The notes: generated from the sequence alone by a model not told the origin. Shown: positions 51,333 through 63,556, numbered from the stretch's first letter. The stretch: DNA of 64,000 nucleotides from Lotus japonicus (GCF_012489685.1 NC_080043.1:2296501-2360500); one strand, 5' to 3'. Numbers and translations are program-made.

Positions 51333-52549
51333 TCTATATATATATGTAAAGCTCACTTGAGCTATAAGTATTAAATCCATTAAAAAATAAAGTTAAACAA
51401 ATTAAATTTCTATTCAACTTTCAATATAATGTAACTTTTGAAACATGTCAATCTTTTTGTTTTTTGACTTTACACATGCCAATATGATGTAGCCTTTGAA
51501 TTAAATTATGTAATAATTTTTTTATTAAATACATTAAATATAAAGATTGAAAACTGAAAGAAATTAACTAGAGACTATTTTGCTACCTATATTAAATAAT
51601 AAAATTATTTCTTTATTTCAGGAAAAAAATCATCAAGTATAAAAAAAAATACATTAAATCAAATGGCAGTACTATATATTAAATAGTAAAAATAGAAAAT
51701 TCCTTAAATAATAAAAAACTCATGTTTGTGTTAATTGTATTAACTATTAATTATAAATTTTAGTTACTTATAAGAAAATATTTTATTCAATAGTAATTAA
51801 AAATGTTAGAATATTAATTATCAATCATAAATTGAAGGGGAAAAAATTAATATAAAACTAAGTAATATTTTGATATACAAAAAATATTGAGAGTCAAAAT
51901 TAATTAGAATAAAATAATATTTATTAAAAATAATTAAGAAAGAGTAGTCTTTAAATAAAAAGTAGCATTCTATAGGTATTTACCATTAACTATAATGTGT
52001 GTGTATTCGTCGAAAAAAAATTTCAAATATAATTTTTGATCTATTATATATTAGTAAAAATGATTGAGAAAGAATAACAAAGTAAAATAACTATGACCAA
52101 AGTCCAATAAATTTAAATTTAATAAATAATTATTTACACTAAAAAATCATTTCTTATTATAATTATTAAAGTTAAAATTACTTCATTGTGGATATAAAGT
52201 GTAAGAAAATATGTCACTATAACTTATTTATGATATTAAAAACTTATTACTTGAATATATTTCAAATTCACATAATGAATTTCTATATTTTAAAATGAAT
52301 AAAATATTAAGACTACTTCAGGGCTAATTATTTAATATCAATTACTAGAGAGAAATGCATGAGTGTTTAATAACAAAGTTATTTCTCTTGAACATATATA
52401 AGACTATTGCTTGGTTTGTGTGTTTTGGTGGGTTAAGGGGAAGTAGAATGATTGTCCATATGATTTGGAACAGTTTGCTAGAGGCTTTGAGCGTAAAGAA
52501 TGGTCACGAAAACAAAAGATGCCACGTACAATGTATTGGGAGTCACCGC

Positions 52550-52990
52550 CAACCACTATTTTTGAAGTGTAATGTGGATGGGGCGTCGAAAGGGAACCAG
52601 TGGTGAGTGGTATTGGTAAGGTTTTGAGGGATCAAGAAGGGGATGTTTCAAGATACTTTGTAAAAAGAACTGAATAGTTGTGGGCTTTTGACGAAGGTTC
52701 AAATAGTGTTACATGCTTTGTTATTTTTCTAGCAATTTAAATTTTCAAATGTGGTGATTGAGAGTGATTCCTCCTTAGTGGTTGGGTGAATGTCTAGGGG
52801 AGATAAGAGGTCATGAAAATTGGAACATGTATTTAATCATATAGATCATCAGATGTCTATAATTCAGTGTATTGGTGTGGTGCATGTATTGCGTGAGGGA
52901 AACACTGTGACAAACTTTTTGGCAAATCAAGGGTGTGGTAAGGAACAACAGATATGGGTATGTTGTGACCCAATGCAATTATCTAAATGA
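52550..52990 (+). pseudogene. RNase H domain relic (RVT_3 type, plant LINE-like)
   Basis: The fragment FLKCNVDGASKGN (about 52559-52597) is the first RNase H strand with its catalytic Asp. After a frameshift it continues SGIGKVLRDQEGD (about 52602-52640). The far end reads VVHVLREGNTVTNFLANQG (about 52876-52932), the typical C-terminal block. Intervening stop codons and frameshifts make it dead. This domain is found at the ends of plant non-LTR retrotransposon polyproteins. It lies inside the Helitron cluster and stops just before the 5' end at 53005, so it may be captured sequence. Confidence 0.75.
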
Positions 52991-53053
52991 GAAGGTTATT
53001 CTCATCTATATATATATATGTAAAGCACACTTGTATTTTTGCATGCAATTAAT

Positions 53054-53873
53054 GTATTAAACCATAAAAGCTCACATACCTTTATATTAAATACATTAAA
53101 AAATAAAAATTTAATAAAGTAAAAACTGAAAAAATTGTATTATAAAAACCTATTCAATTACTTATATTAAATAACAAAATTCATAGACTTAAAATTGACT
53201 TGAGCTTTGCTTTTGACAAATTTAAAAAATCAAAATAAAAAAATAATATTCATTAATAAATAATTTAGATAAAATACTTTTAAAATAAAAAAATTTCTAT
53301 CAATATATATCTATCTATATTGTACTTGGGGCTCTTATTTCTCAAAGTAATTATATATATATATATATATATATATTTGGTTTTTCCAAAAAGAAAATAT
53401 CTATCTATCTATATATATTAGTAAAGCTCACTTGAGCTAAGTATTAAGTACAAATACACATATGTATTAAACCATAAAAGCTCACATACCTTTATATTAA
53501 ATACATTAAAAAATAAAAAATTTAATAAACTAAAAACTGAAAAAAATTGTATTATAAAAACCTATTCAACTACTTATATTAAATAACAACATTCATAGAC
53601 TTAAAATTGACTTGAGTTTTGCATTTGACAAATTTAAAAAATCAAAATAAAAAACAAAATAACATTTATTAATAAATAATTTAGATAAAATACTTTTAAA
53701 ATAAAAAAAAATAATCAATATATATCTATCTATATTGTACTTGGGGCTCTTATTTCCCAAAGTAATTATATATATATATATATATATTTGGTTTTTCCAA
53801 AAAAAAATATTTATCTATCTATATATATTAGTAAAGCTCACTTGAGCTAAGTATTAAGTACAAATACACGTGA
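53054..53873. repeat. 410-bp tandem duplication containing a Helitron 5' end
   Basis: The segment starting gtattaaaccataaaagctc at 53054 recurs at 53464 with few differences. Each unit ends with the Helitron start TCTATATATATTAGTAAAGC and 'aagtattaagtacaaatacac'. Each unit also carries a (TA)n tract (about 53351-53376 and 53767-53787). Confidence 0.9.
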
Positions 53874-55449
53874 GAACCTACATACATTAGTAAAAAAATT
53901 GGTGTTTTAATGAGATAGCTTAGTGAGTGAATGAACAGGTAGTGGAAACTTGTGCACTAATGATTTCAGTTTTAAACTTAATAAATATCAAATGTATAAG
54001 CAAAAGAGTAACATTCATGACAAAAGTGTAACAGACCACAAAGTTATATTTGCAAATGGTTTTAGCATAGTACCTTAAATTAAAATCAAATTTAATGTTA
54101 ATTTCAACTATCTACATTAAATAAATAAAAAATGAAATGTATTATATTGAACCATGCATCTATTATATCTCTATATAAACAAACCAGTGAAATCACTCAC
54201 AAACTCAAATTATTCATATTTCTTGGACTTCAGCGGCTGGTGAGAAAAAAATGACAATTGTCTCTAACTACTTCAACAAGTATGTCATTTTTAATTATTT
54301 TAGTTAATTTCAAAATTGTTTTTTTTAAATTACTCATTCTTATTTTTTTATTGCAGGAGAAAGATCATCAACAACAACAAGAAACACACATTACTTAGTG
54401 ATATATCCCCGTTGCAGATGATTGGAAAATAAAACTGTGAGTTTCACATATATGGTAATTTACTAAACAATTCTTCTCATTCAATTGAAATCATAGAAAT
54501 ATATCATCATTTATATATTTATATGGCACAAATCAGTAACAAAGTGTGAGCCACATAAATTTATATACTGCACTAGAAAGATAAGTGTAAAATGTAGTAC
54601 TCACTATATTCTTGATAAGAAATAGGAATCTTTCACTCCTCAATATTGTCATATTATGGAAAAAAATAGCAACTTAATCATTCAAAGGGAACAAATGACG
54701 TCCATCTTGCAGTTAGATAAAATCTATTTTTATGTTCGTGAAAGTGATTTTAAAAGAACTTTTATGCCATCAGCAATGGTAAACAACCACATCAATTTTG
54801 ATAAAAAAAATTAGCACAACTGATAACATCATTGCAACGACTAAATCAATATTAGAAAAAAAATAGTAGAATACCACGTTCATTTCAATACTAATCTAAT
54901 TAAGTAATTAAATTTCTTTTATATCAAAAAAAACTACTCTCATTTCAATCTCAATAGAAATCTACCTATTTTTTCTTCTGATGAAGCAACAAAAAAAATA
55001 TCTACTTGTTTGATCCTTTTTTCCCTTATTAGAGAAAGAAAGTGTGAGAATATCATAACTCAATTATATTTAATTATACACATATTCTAAATATTCTTCT
55101 AAATAATAGATTTCTTACCTTTCTACAAATTTAAATATTACAATTAAAAAATACAAATTAAAAACGAACCCGTGCAACGCACGGGTTTAATTTCTAGTTT
55201 TTATTGTGTTTCAATAAAGTTTTCTTTTTTTAAAAAATCAATTATTAAATTTGAGTAATATTAATTATTTAGATCTAAAGAACTCTAATTCTATTTAATG
55301 AAATATCTCACCTCAATTATTATTTAATTTATTATATTTTATAATTAAAAATATTTTAATATTTATATATTTATTAAAACTATAATAATCATGTATAATT
55401 TTTAAAAAATTATAAATAAACCCGTGCAACGCACGGGTATAATCTCTAG

Positions 55450-55681
55450 TGAGAAGTATAGTTGACATAAAGATGCTTAGGATAACATATATAAAACAGG
55501 GGAAGATTATTTAATCTTGATAATTTTCTCTCTACTTGATTCTCTATTTTATTTATTGTTTGCTTACTTGAACTATGAACTCACGCTGGAGTTAGTTTGT
55601 TTTCTTAGTCCCTTGGATTTGATAATTGAGACTTCATAATCTTATATTACTTGAACAATAGAGTGCATTTTCTCTTTTGCA
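55450..55681. other. Spacer, no feature seen
   Basis: Short AT-rich spacer between the Helitron cluster and the Mutator-like element. Confidence 0.4.
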
Positions 55682-55690
55682 TGTGATTTA

Positions 55691-56580
55691 GGCTTAAATA
55701 CTCCAGGGGTCCCTGAAATTGTGCCCCGTACGAAAATAAGTCCCTGAATTTTTTTTTTCCGATTCCGGATCCCTAGAATTGTTTTTTTAATCAGAATAAG
55801 TCCCTACTCGTGTTTTTAGCCTATCTGGTATATTTTTTGCTGACTCAATATTTACACGTGGCTTTTTCGTTTATTTTAAATACACGTGGAATTAGAACTC
55901 AACCTAAGAGAAGGAAAGGAAAGTCGAAGAAGGAGAAAACCCTATTTACCTAATTAACCTAAATCTAAATAAACCCTAATTCCCCAAATCCCAAAATTCC
56001 CAAATCTAATACAACCAGAACTCAACTTAAGAGAAGGAAAGGAAAGTCGAAGAAGGAGAAAGAGAAGCAGAGGTAGAAGGTGAAGGAAGGAAGCTTCAGT
56101 GTTCGACGGCGGGAACGGTGGCCACAACGGCTGAGGTGAATGACGCGATGGCCCAGAACCAAAAGGCATGGAGCGGGCACGGTGGCCCGGCGACGAGGAT
56201 GAACAACCAGATGCGTGAATCGACCTAGAACACACGATTCAGTGCTCGATCGTCCAGAACAAGTCTGATTGTATTAGATTTGGGAATTTAGGGATTTTGG
56301 GAATTATGGTTTATTTAGATTTAGGTTAATTAGGCAAATAGGGTTTTATATTTACATTTAATTGTTTTTTTATATTTTAATTCCATGTGTATTTAAAATA
56401 AACGAAAAAACCACGTGTAAATATTGAGTCAGCAAAAAATATGCTAGATAGGCTGAAAACATGAGTAGGAACTTATTCTGAATAAAAAAACAATTTCAGG
56501 GATCCGGAATCGGATTTTTTTTTCCAGGGACTTATTTTCGTACGGGGCACAATTTCAGGGACCCCTAGAGTATTTAAGCC
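55691..56580. mobile_element. Mutator-like foldback element (890 bp)
   Basis: Very long terminal inverted repeats start ggcttaaatactc and end gagtatttaagcc. The arms pair over roughly 250-300 bp (55691-55990 with 56270-56580). 9-bp duplications tgtgattta (55682-55690) and tgtgatttt (56581-56589) differ at one base, as expected for Mutator elements. The interior has a 45-bp direct duplication (from about 55887 and 56020, core gaaggaaaggaaagtcgaag) and a GC-richer core. The minus frame at 56235-55954 is not a recognised protein and could be a captured fragment. Confidence 0.88.
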
Positions 56581-56589
56581 TGTGATTTT

Positions 56590-58491
56590 TTATCACAACA
56601 CTCCTACATGCGGCCTTCATAATAACCAAATATAGCAGAATCCACCTCTTTCCCATGCTAAATCCAACCATTAGACAAACCCCATGCTTTGTACTGTGCA
56701 ATTAGAGCAGAGTTTTATGAAAGTTATATTTGTCACTCCTATCTTCAAAATCGTCACTTTCAAGTACCCTTATTCAAATCCCACTCATACGTGAGCCACC
56801 CTCCTTCGTTGACAACGAGCTCATCCTTAGTGGGAATGCTCTGATTGTTTCACATTCTCTTGCTCTTTCTTCCTCCCTCGCGATCTCTCCTCTCACGAAC
56901 ACTTGTTAATCTCTTGTCATTTCTCTTTGACGATTAAATTCTATGTCTGGGGAGTTCTGTTAGTTTTAGAAGAAATGTGGAAGGAGGTTCTGGGCAATGG
57001 TGGCCAGAGGTGGAGGTCAATGGCCAGAGGTGGTGGTACGGTGGGATGGAAGCCATGTCTTGAATGATCAAGAACTTATCTAGCACCTTGAAGATATTTC
57101 TAAGAGACTAGAACCTCATACGTGATAGGAGAGCAAATATTCACCAATGAGGACAACTCACCTCCACCGTCGAGCGATGCAAGGGAAATGATGTCCTTTG
57201 CTATGATGTAACAACCCTCGTGTCTTACACTGACCCGTTAGGAAATGTTACTACTATTTCTCAAGTATGAGCAATTTACCATAACACCACCCTTTTAAAA
57301 TTATTCTAATTTATTTGTTGGAGCGTTATTACAAATACTCCGAATAATGTTACTCACACACCTCTCTTTTGAGGTGTGTGAGGTGGAATGATGAGAGAGA
57401 TAGGAAGAAAAGAAAAAGTAAGGGAGAGAAAGTATGAGATGTGATAGATGGTAAGAGGAGAGAAATAGAAACAAAAAGAGGTGGAAATGAAGTGTTTTAA
57501 AAATAAGGTGTGTATATATCATTACTCCAAATACTCCCCACTCTCTATATATCAATTCAACAACGAATGATGACTAACGGAATGGGCCACCAGCCCAACC
57601 CAACGTTGTAGGTGAGTTGAGACTTCACCAACACAACCCTCTTTAGTCCTTATCATCTTGCTCGTTATCTTTGGTACCGGTCACAACAGCAGGTAAAACA
57701 TGTATGCAATGAAACAAAGTGTGAAAGCATACATTAAAATAAAATATATATTATACTATCTCTTATTCATCAAAGCCTCACCGACCTTGGTAATAGTATT
57801 ATAGAAATAAGACCATAAAAGGGAGAGTCCAGGGGCATTGTATCCATGACTAACTATGGCCATAAGTAGAAATTTGTTAATGAAAAGAGATTTGGAGGAG
57901 AACTGAAGGGTCGTTATCATTAAAGGGTGCCTAACTTGGTGGCTGCCCCAAATAATATGAGACTAGTCTTACTCTAGTTTTGACCAATGTCAATGTATGT
58001 GGGCGTGGGGCGTGAGGGTAATCTTAGGGGACAAATACATTCCTTATCTTTGCGTGACTTGATAGTAGTAGTTGATTATGTGTGTCTATGTTGTCCACTG
58101 CTTCTAAAGGAATTAATTGGTTGACCATTCATCTGATCACAAACTTCCTCTAGCTGTCAAAACCCAATTTTGAGAGCAAAAATGAGACAGTGATCACAAA
58201 CTTGGTTTAAAGTTGGGATTCTTTCCGGCCCAACTTATCAGGAAGATGCTGATAGGCCATGCTTCATTTTCTATCTAATTTTTTGAGATTGACTTCATTA
58301 ATTAAGAAGATGAAATAGGCTTCGAGTCTTGGAAATTTATAAGGCTAGGTTAGATGAAGAATGTAGATAACAAGTCATATATTACAAATATTAATAGAGC
58401 ATTATAGATAAAGAAGAATGTCAATTTACCAATGTTGATGAGCAATCACGAACAACAATCAGTGAAGTGAGAATAAAAGAAAGGGATTAAC
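56590..58491. other. Intergenic, no convincing gene
   Basis: AT-rich spacer. Positions 57300-57535 begin and end with 'aatactcc'-type words and contain aggtgtgtga inverted to tcacacacct, possibly another MITE. No gene is seen. Confidence 0.4.
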
Positions 58492-58649
58492 CCACCGACG
58501 GTGTAAAAAGTTTTTACACCATCATTCAATCACAACCTTCCATTTTCTATTTTAGATATTATTAAATTCAAAATTAATTGTGAGCTAACAAAATGGAGGG
58601 ATATGATTGAATGATGGAGTAAAACTTATTTACACCGTCGGTACATAGA
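58492..58649. mobile_element. Small MITE with gacggtgtaaa ends
   Basis: The ends accgacggtgtaaaaagttt and aaacttatttacaccgtcggt are inverted repeats. Inner arms (catcattcaatca / tgattgaatgatg, then ccttccatttt / aaaatggaggg) extend the pairing to about 55 bp per side. The target duplication is ambiguous. Confidence 0.75.
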
Positions 58650-58743
58650 AATTAATCTCTAAAAAAAATCCTAATTATATTTAGAGTAAATTACCCTCTT
58701 TTCTTATAAATGTATAGAGTGTATGATAAAGAGACTAAGGGGC

Positions 58744-59584
58744 TGTTGGGCCAAAGAAAGGGCTCAAACAAAGGAGATGGTTTAAAATTCGGGGAATAAA
58801 ACTCCACATTGGGCTTTGAGCAAACCATAAGTGGACCAGACACCACATCTTCACCCAAAACCTTAAGGCAATGGGTGTATGGGTCCTCACACTTATAAAC
58901 CACTCAAACTTATCCTTAGTTTCCAATGTGGGACTTACTAACACTTGAAAATTCCCAACAATCTCCCCCTCAAGTGTGAGTCCATCTCAAACGAAAGTTG
59001 GGCTTGTACTTATCCAGAACCTCAGAGGTCGTCATTGCCCAGGCCCATGGTCAAACAACCATCAACTTTGATACCATTGGAAAGAAAGAATGGAAGACCT
59101 GCTTTATGTGAAGAACTTCTATCAGTCTGTGTTCCTGAAGGAAAAGCCTGCAAATAAAACAGATGAAGCATGGACTCTCTTTCACAGACAAGTGTGTGGC
59201 TACATCCGTCAGTGGTATCAGAGCCGATGGTTTGTGGGACCATGACGGCTCCTTGTGTCGAAAGTCTTCCTAGCAGTGTAGCTAGGCGGCGGATTCCGTT
59301 CACGCGGTGAAGCGAACGACAGTGCAAAGGTGGATAGCTTCCGCAAACGGAAGGACCATGGGTGATGTGGTTGAGGGACTCACACTTGAGGGGGAGATTG
59401 TTGGAATCAAGTGTTAGAGTCAAGTCCCACATCGGAGAAGTCAAGGTGAGATGGAGAGTTTATAAGGAGATGGACCCATAAACCTAATGTCTTAAGGTTT
59501 TGGGTTAAGATGTGGTGTCCAACATCTCCTTGGTGTCTCCTCTCGGCCTTGGCCCATGGGTCCTCGCCGTGACTCTCCCCAACA
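58744..59584. mobile_element. Small retroelement (TRIM-like) with inverted LTRs
   Basis: The left LTR 58744-58960 is in minus orientation and the right LTR 59399-59584 in plus orientation. Each has TGTTGG..CCAACA ends, and they share blocks such as agtcccacat and ccttaaggttttgggt. A purine tract (cttgagggggagat) abuts each LTR on its inner side. Initiator-Met-type primer sites occur in both directions (minus near 59067-59077, plus tggtatcagagcc at 59213-59225). The whole unit is flanked by a perfect 5-bp duplication ggggc (58739-58743, 59585-59589). Normal elements have direct LTRs, so this is a head-to-head rearranged form. No protein is encoded. Confidence 0.8.
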
Positions 59585-59589
59585 GGGGC

Positions 59590-60136
59590 AACACTTTTGT
59601 AATTGACAATGACGGCAGAGACCTTTCAATGAGCTATAAGTGAATTAGCTATAAGTGAATTATCCAGCTCATCACAAGTCACTTATAAGAAAAAAACTCA
59701 ATTGCTCTAATTATAATTAATTTAATTATACCACCATCATCGCCACTACACTACCATTGCCACCGTCTCCACACTATTACCGTCATACCACCCACCACTG
59801 TCGCCCGCACCATCTTCATCTCTACTACCGTCCACCACCACCAACATCTCTACTACCGTCCACCACCAAACATATAATTGTATCAATTTAAACAATATGA
59901 TAAGTTATACAATGTATGATCGAGAATATTAATTTTGATCAGGTCTTATATTAATCAAGTTAATGCTATTAAACTCTATATTATACAACATACTAAATGA
60001 ACCCTAAGTTTGTAATTGACTGATTATGTTGGCAAACATACTATATGTTTTGTGGTGTTTTTATTTATAAGCATTATAGTATTGTTGTTTATGCTTGTGT
60101 GTGTTTTTCCCTGATGTTCATATGAGATATTTAAGG
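59590..60136. other. Spacer with CCA-rich patch
   Basis: Positions 59730-59870 are rich in ccaccac/ctaccgt words, low complexity that also occurs within plant repeats. No gene is seen. Confidence 0.4.
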
Positions 60137-60866
60137 ACCCGGATCTCTCCAGCGGTTCTCTCTCCAACATCCTCTCCAGCAGCTTTCCTGACCATCTGAT
60201 GTATCCAACGCTTGAGGCAACTGAACTTAAGAAAATAATAAAAAATTCGGATCCTACTTTTCTCTCTCTTACCAATCCTTGAGCTGCGTTTCTCTCTCGC
60301 CCTTGCTTGATCAGGCCATTGCTGTCTCTCACAAGAAGCTTCTGCGCTTCTTTACTCTTGTGTCTTGACTTTACAAACAACTTCAAAATGGTTCGAAGTG
60401 GAAACTTCATTTGATGATGTTGAGTGGAGTAGCAATTTGAAAACTTGTCATTTTGTTGATAGCAAACTTCAGTATAAGATGGTGAATGAAGCAGCAAATG
60501 TATTTAAATCTTGCCTCAAGAAAATATGCAACAAAAATTGAAGGCCTTTAAGAAGATGTAGGCAAACACAGTAAATATAATATCCCAACAGAAACCAACA
60601 TCTCCCATTGCCCCCCCCCCCCCCCCCCCCCCCCCCCAATTCTATTCATCATTGGTAACTTCCCAGCAACAACGGAAAAGAAAGAGAGAGGCGCAGCTCA
60701 GGGAACGGTAAAAGAGAAAGAACAAAGACGTGTAAGAGAGAGAAAAGTAGGATCCAGATTTTTTATTATTTTCTTAAGTTCAGTTGCCTCAACCGTTGGA
60801 TACATCAGATGGTCAGGAAAGCTGCTGGAGAGGGTGCTGGAGAAAGAACCGCTGGAGAGGATCCAA
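60137..60866. mobile_element. Element with about 130-bp inverted ends (730 bp)
   Basis: 60137-60270 and 60741-60866 are inverted copies at high identity (for example ctgaccatctgatgtatcca on the left and its complement on the right). Frames reading through both arms give the same peptide (VGYIRWSGKLLER), which explains two spurious minus ORFs. Long arms suggest a Mutator-like element. Flanks gagatattt and gagatttaa could be a degraded 9-bp duplication, but this is not certain. Confidence 0.7.
60611..60637. repeat. Poly(C) run of 27 bases
   Basis: Pure C homopolymer between the arms of the inverted-repeat element. It is rare in AT-rich plant DNA and is a candidate for i-motif or G-quadruplex formation, or for a sequencing-length error. 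Confidence 0.95.
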
Positions 60867-60962
60867 ATTCGAGATTTAATAAGCCGCCCCTTTATTTTTG
60901 TCAACATTTTATCCGCCCCTTTAGCTAGATATAAGTGTTTTTGGGCTGCACTCATGACTTTA

Positions 60963-61289
60963 GGCCCCGTTTGAGAGAACTTATTTGAACTTATTTGATA
61001 GCATAAGTGTTTGTGTAAGTGTTTGAGAGAGCTTATGCAAACAGTTTATGGCCTACAAAGATATCTTAAGCGGTTTTGACTTTTGAGCTTATTTTTATAA
61101 ACTACCTAGGATAGCTTATGAAAAAGAGTTTTGTGCTTATATATAGCTTATTTTCAATTTATTTCAATAAATTTTTTAAAATTGTTTATGAATAAGCGTT
61201 TACGACATAAGTGATTATAGACATAAGTGCTTATAATCACTTATGATCGGTTATAAGCACTTAATTAAGCTGTTTTCCCAAACAGTGTC
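60963..61289. mobile_element. PIF/Harbinger (Tourist-like) MITE (327 bp)
   Basis: The ends ggccccgtttg and caaacagtgtc are imperfect inverted repeats of the plant Tourist type, flanked by TTA on both sides (60960-60962, 61290-61292). The interior is rich in 'cttat'/'ataag' words. Confidence 0.75.
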
Positions 61290-61292
61290 TTA

Positions 61293-62407
61293 GTACATCA
61301 CTTTTGAACCAAAAAAAAAAAAAGTAAAATTGGTTTGCCATCTCAATTATTGTTTGCCAAGATAACCAAGTCCTAAGAAAATCCAAACCAAAAGCCCACC
61401 CGGAGCTGTAACTATTGATCGCTCATGAAAAAAAAAATTCGAAAAATAATATACTATCATACATATCGTTTTAAGTTTTACCGATCTCATAAAAAACCAA
61501 TCATGTTTCTGAAGAATTTATTATTTGAGTATCATCACTTGTTTTTTTTTTTTTTGAATGGGCCGGGATAGAAATCACTTATTAATCTGCACAATCATAT
61601 TTCTTCCCAATTGGCTAAAACTTAGAAGGGTGTTGGACTTTTCTCAAATAACATCAATTTTTAGATAAAATTAAATTCCCGAATATACATTTCATATAAA
61701 CTCACTACTAATTACTGCAAACTACAAATATTTTTTTATGCAAAATTCGCAGAAAAATGCGAAAAAATCTGCAAGAAAAAGGGTATTTAAATATGCCTAT
61801 AGCGTGGTCAATGAATCATTATTGATTACAATTGCAGGTTCATACCTTTTTTATTTTCAAACCATGCTGCTAATCAAAACCCTTCTGAGTATCACTAGAT
61901 TTCCAACTATTTTCCCATGTTTTGTTTGATACCTCACAATGTGGGCGGAAACCTGCATCATGGCCCAAATATAAACTCTAATATTACTTTATGTAAGTGA
62001 GGCAAGTATAGTAGCCGCACCCCCCTTTCATCTTGAAGCTAGGTTTTCTCTTCTGAAACTTAATTTTGTTTAGCCGCCCAAAGTTGCAACACTTGCAGAG
62101 CCGGTTGATGTAGAAAAAGAAACTTTAAAGAAGTAGAAACATAATTTTGGGTTGGAACCAACTATCAGGGTTGTTTGGAGTTTAGCCTTTGCTAGTTGTT
62201 TTTGTTTATTTTATTTGTTACGGGTGACTAAGTGAGCAACGTATATTATGTAATGATTTATGTTGTAGCTTTTATTTGCAAATCACTTAAATAGCATGCA
62301 TCTTGAATGAGCAAAAGATTTGTTTTGCAATGGTTTATATTGTAGCTTTTGAATATCACTTTCTAGGATTTGTTATTCATGTTATTTGATGTAAGTGATG
62401 TGAGGCA
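61293..62407. other. Intergenic, no gene seen
   Basis: AT-rich, with a 63-codon plus frame at 61738-61929 of no recognisable content. Confidence 0.45.
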
Positions 62408-62530
62408 TTGGTAGAAGGCTCATTCTAATGGACTTAAGGTTTAAACCTATATTAATAAACTATAGATAATAAAAGGTAAAGTGCATAAGGCCCAATAACC
62501 ATAAGCTCATTAGAATGAGCCTTCTACCAA
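62408..62530. mobile_element. Small MITE with perfect 23-bp inverted ends (123 bp)
   Basis: Positions 62408-62430 (ttggtagaaggctcattcta..) are the exact reverse complement of 62508-62530. The perfect match implies recent origin. No clear target duplication. Confidence 0.75.
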
Positions 62531-63493
62531 TTTTCTTTTGATTTTCTTCCTTTGATTTTACTTGGTAGAGTTTCTCTCTACCAGACATCCCTGTTTTAAT
62601 AGCTACAAATGCTAGGCATAACTCCTAATTTGATTATTTATTTGAAAAAAAATGCTAAATTAATTATGTGGCGTAACTCCTAATCTGGTTATTTGAAAAA
62701 GAATGGTAAATTAATAATTATGTTATCAAAATCTCATAATCCATGCAAAAATTTGAGCATCCCAATATGTAAATTATCAAAAAAGGCAGCTAGTATAAAC
62801 TAGTGTTGTTGAAATTAATAGGATAGGATCCAAAAGTGACTAATACATTTTTAATCTCTCGTATATATGGCTCAAATTTCCTATATATATTTTGGACAAA
62901 GTACACAAAAATTTGATTAATTAGTATATATATGGAGTACATAGATAGGAGCATCTATGCATCAACAGAAAAAAAGGATCCATATATAGATAAGAATAAC
63001 ATCAACTCAAAGACTTATATAGAAGGAAAGAAAGAAATTAAATATGTTATTTTGACTTTTAAGTTGTCTTAATGCTGGCTTCGAACCCAGAATTTTAAGT
63101 TCGGGAGATAATTTCCAACTGGCTTAAAATTCAGAATCTCAAATTCAAAAGATAATCTCCAACTAAGAGACCATGAAGAAACCAGCTTATTCTTTATGCA
63201 GAAATTAACATTCTCAAACATTAAAAAAAAAAAAAATCCGCGAAAAATAAAATTGGAATCTCCTAACTGAAGGACAATTAACATATTTTGCACCCAGAAA
63301 GTGGCAATTAAAACATGAAAAAAAGAAGTTATACATCTGATTCCATGTCCTATTCTATAGCTAGCTAGCTTCTACCTAAAGCATATATAAACTTTAACTA
63401 ATAGCCTTCAATCTCTATTCTATATAAGTAACATGTTCCTCAGGATTCTTTTGAACATATGAAGAAACAATGAGTATAGGCTTCATCAATAAC
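62531..63493. other. Spacer with a 47-bp diverged duplication
   Basis: Positions 63075-63168 contain two diverged copies of a segment with 'ctggcttaaaattcagaa' and 'ataatctccaact'. No gene is recognised. Confidence 0.4.
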
Positions 63494-63556
63494 TTGCCTG
63501 GCTTCAGCCTGTGTGCCGTTGAGTAAGAACAAGAGAGAGAAAGATACAAATATCAT
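63494..63556 (-). CDS. Possible signal-peptide exon of a small secreted peptide gene
   Basis: From the ATG at 63556 on the minus strand the frame reads MIFVSFSLLFLLNGTQAEAR, a textbook signal peptide ending in an AEAR-type cleavage region. A GT donor follows at 63493-63492 (caa|gttatt). Plant secreted-peptide precursors (CEP, IDA, SCOOP-like) often have just such a first exon. No second exon was found to the left. Read without splicing, the frame ends 17 codons later. Gene status is therefore unproven. Confidence 0.35.

Larger units (their letters stand above)
51333..55449 (+). mobile_element. Helitron cluster, plus strand
   Basis: Four 5' ends of one family occur, each TCTATATATA.. leading to gtaaagc(t/a)cacttg and preceded by A: 51333, 53005, 53408 and 53818. 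Two 3' ends occur, each with the hairpin cccgtgcaacgcacggg and a terminal CTAG followed by T: 55194-55197 and 55446-55449. The simplest reading is nested or tandem Helitrons, the outermost being 51333-55449. Which 5' end belongs to which 3' end cannot be settled by eye. No Rep/helicase gene is visible. Confidence 0.65.

Noticed and set aside
59022..59444. 140-residue minus ORF
   Set aside because: It crosses the primer sites, purine tract and LTR border of the inverted-LTR element, so it cannot be a real gene.
60024..60955. Two minus ORFs sharing VGYIRWSGKLLER
   Set aside because: They read the two arms of one inverted-repeat element. No known domain is present and the similarity is explained by the repeat.
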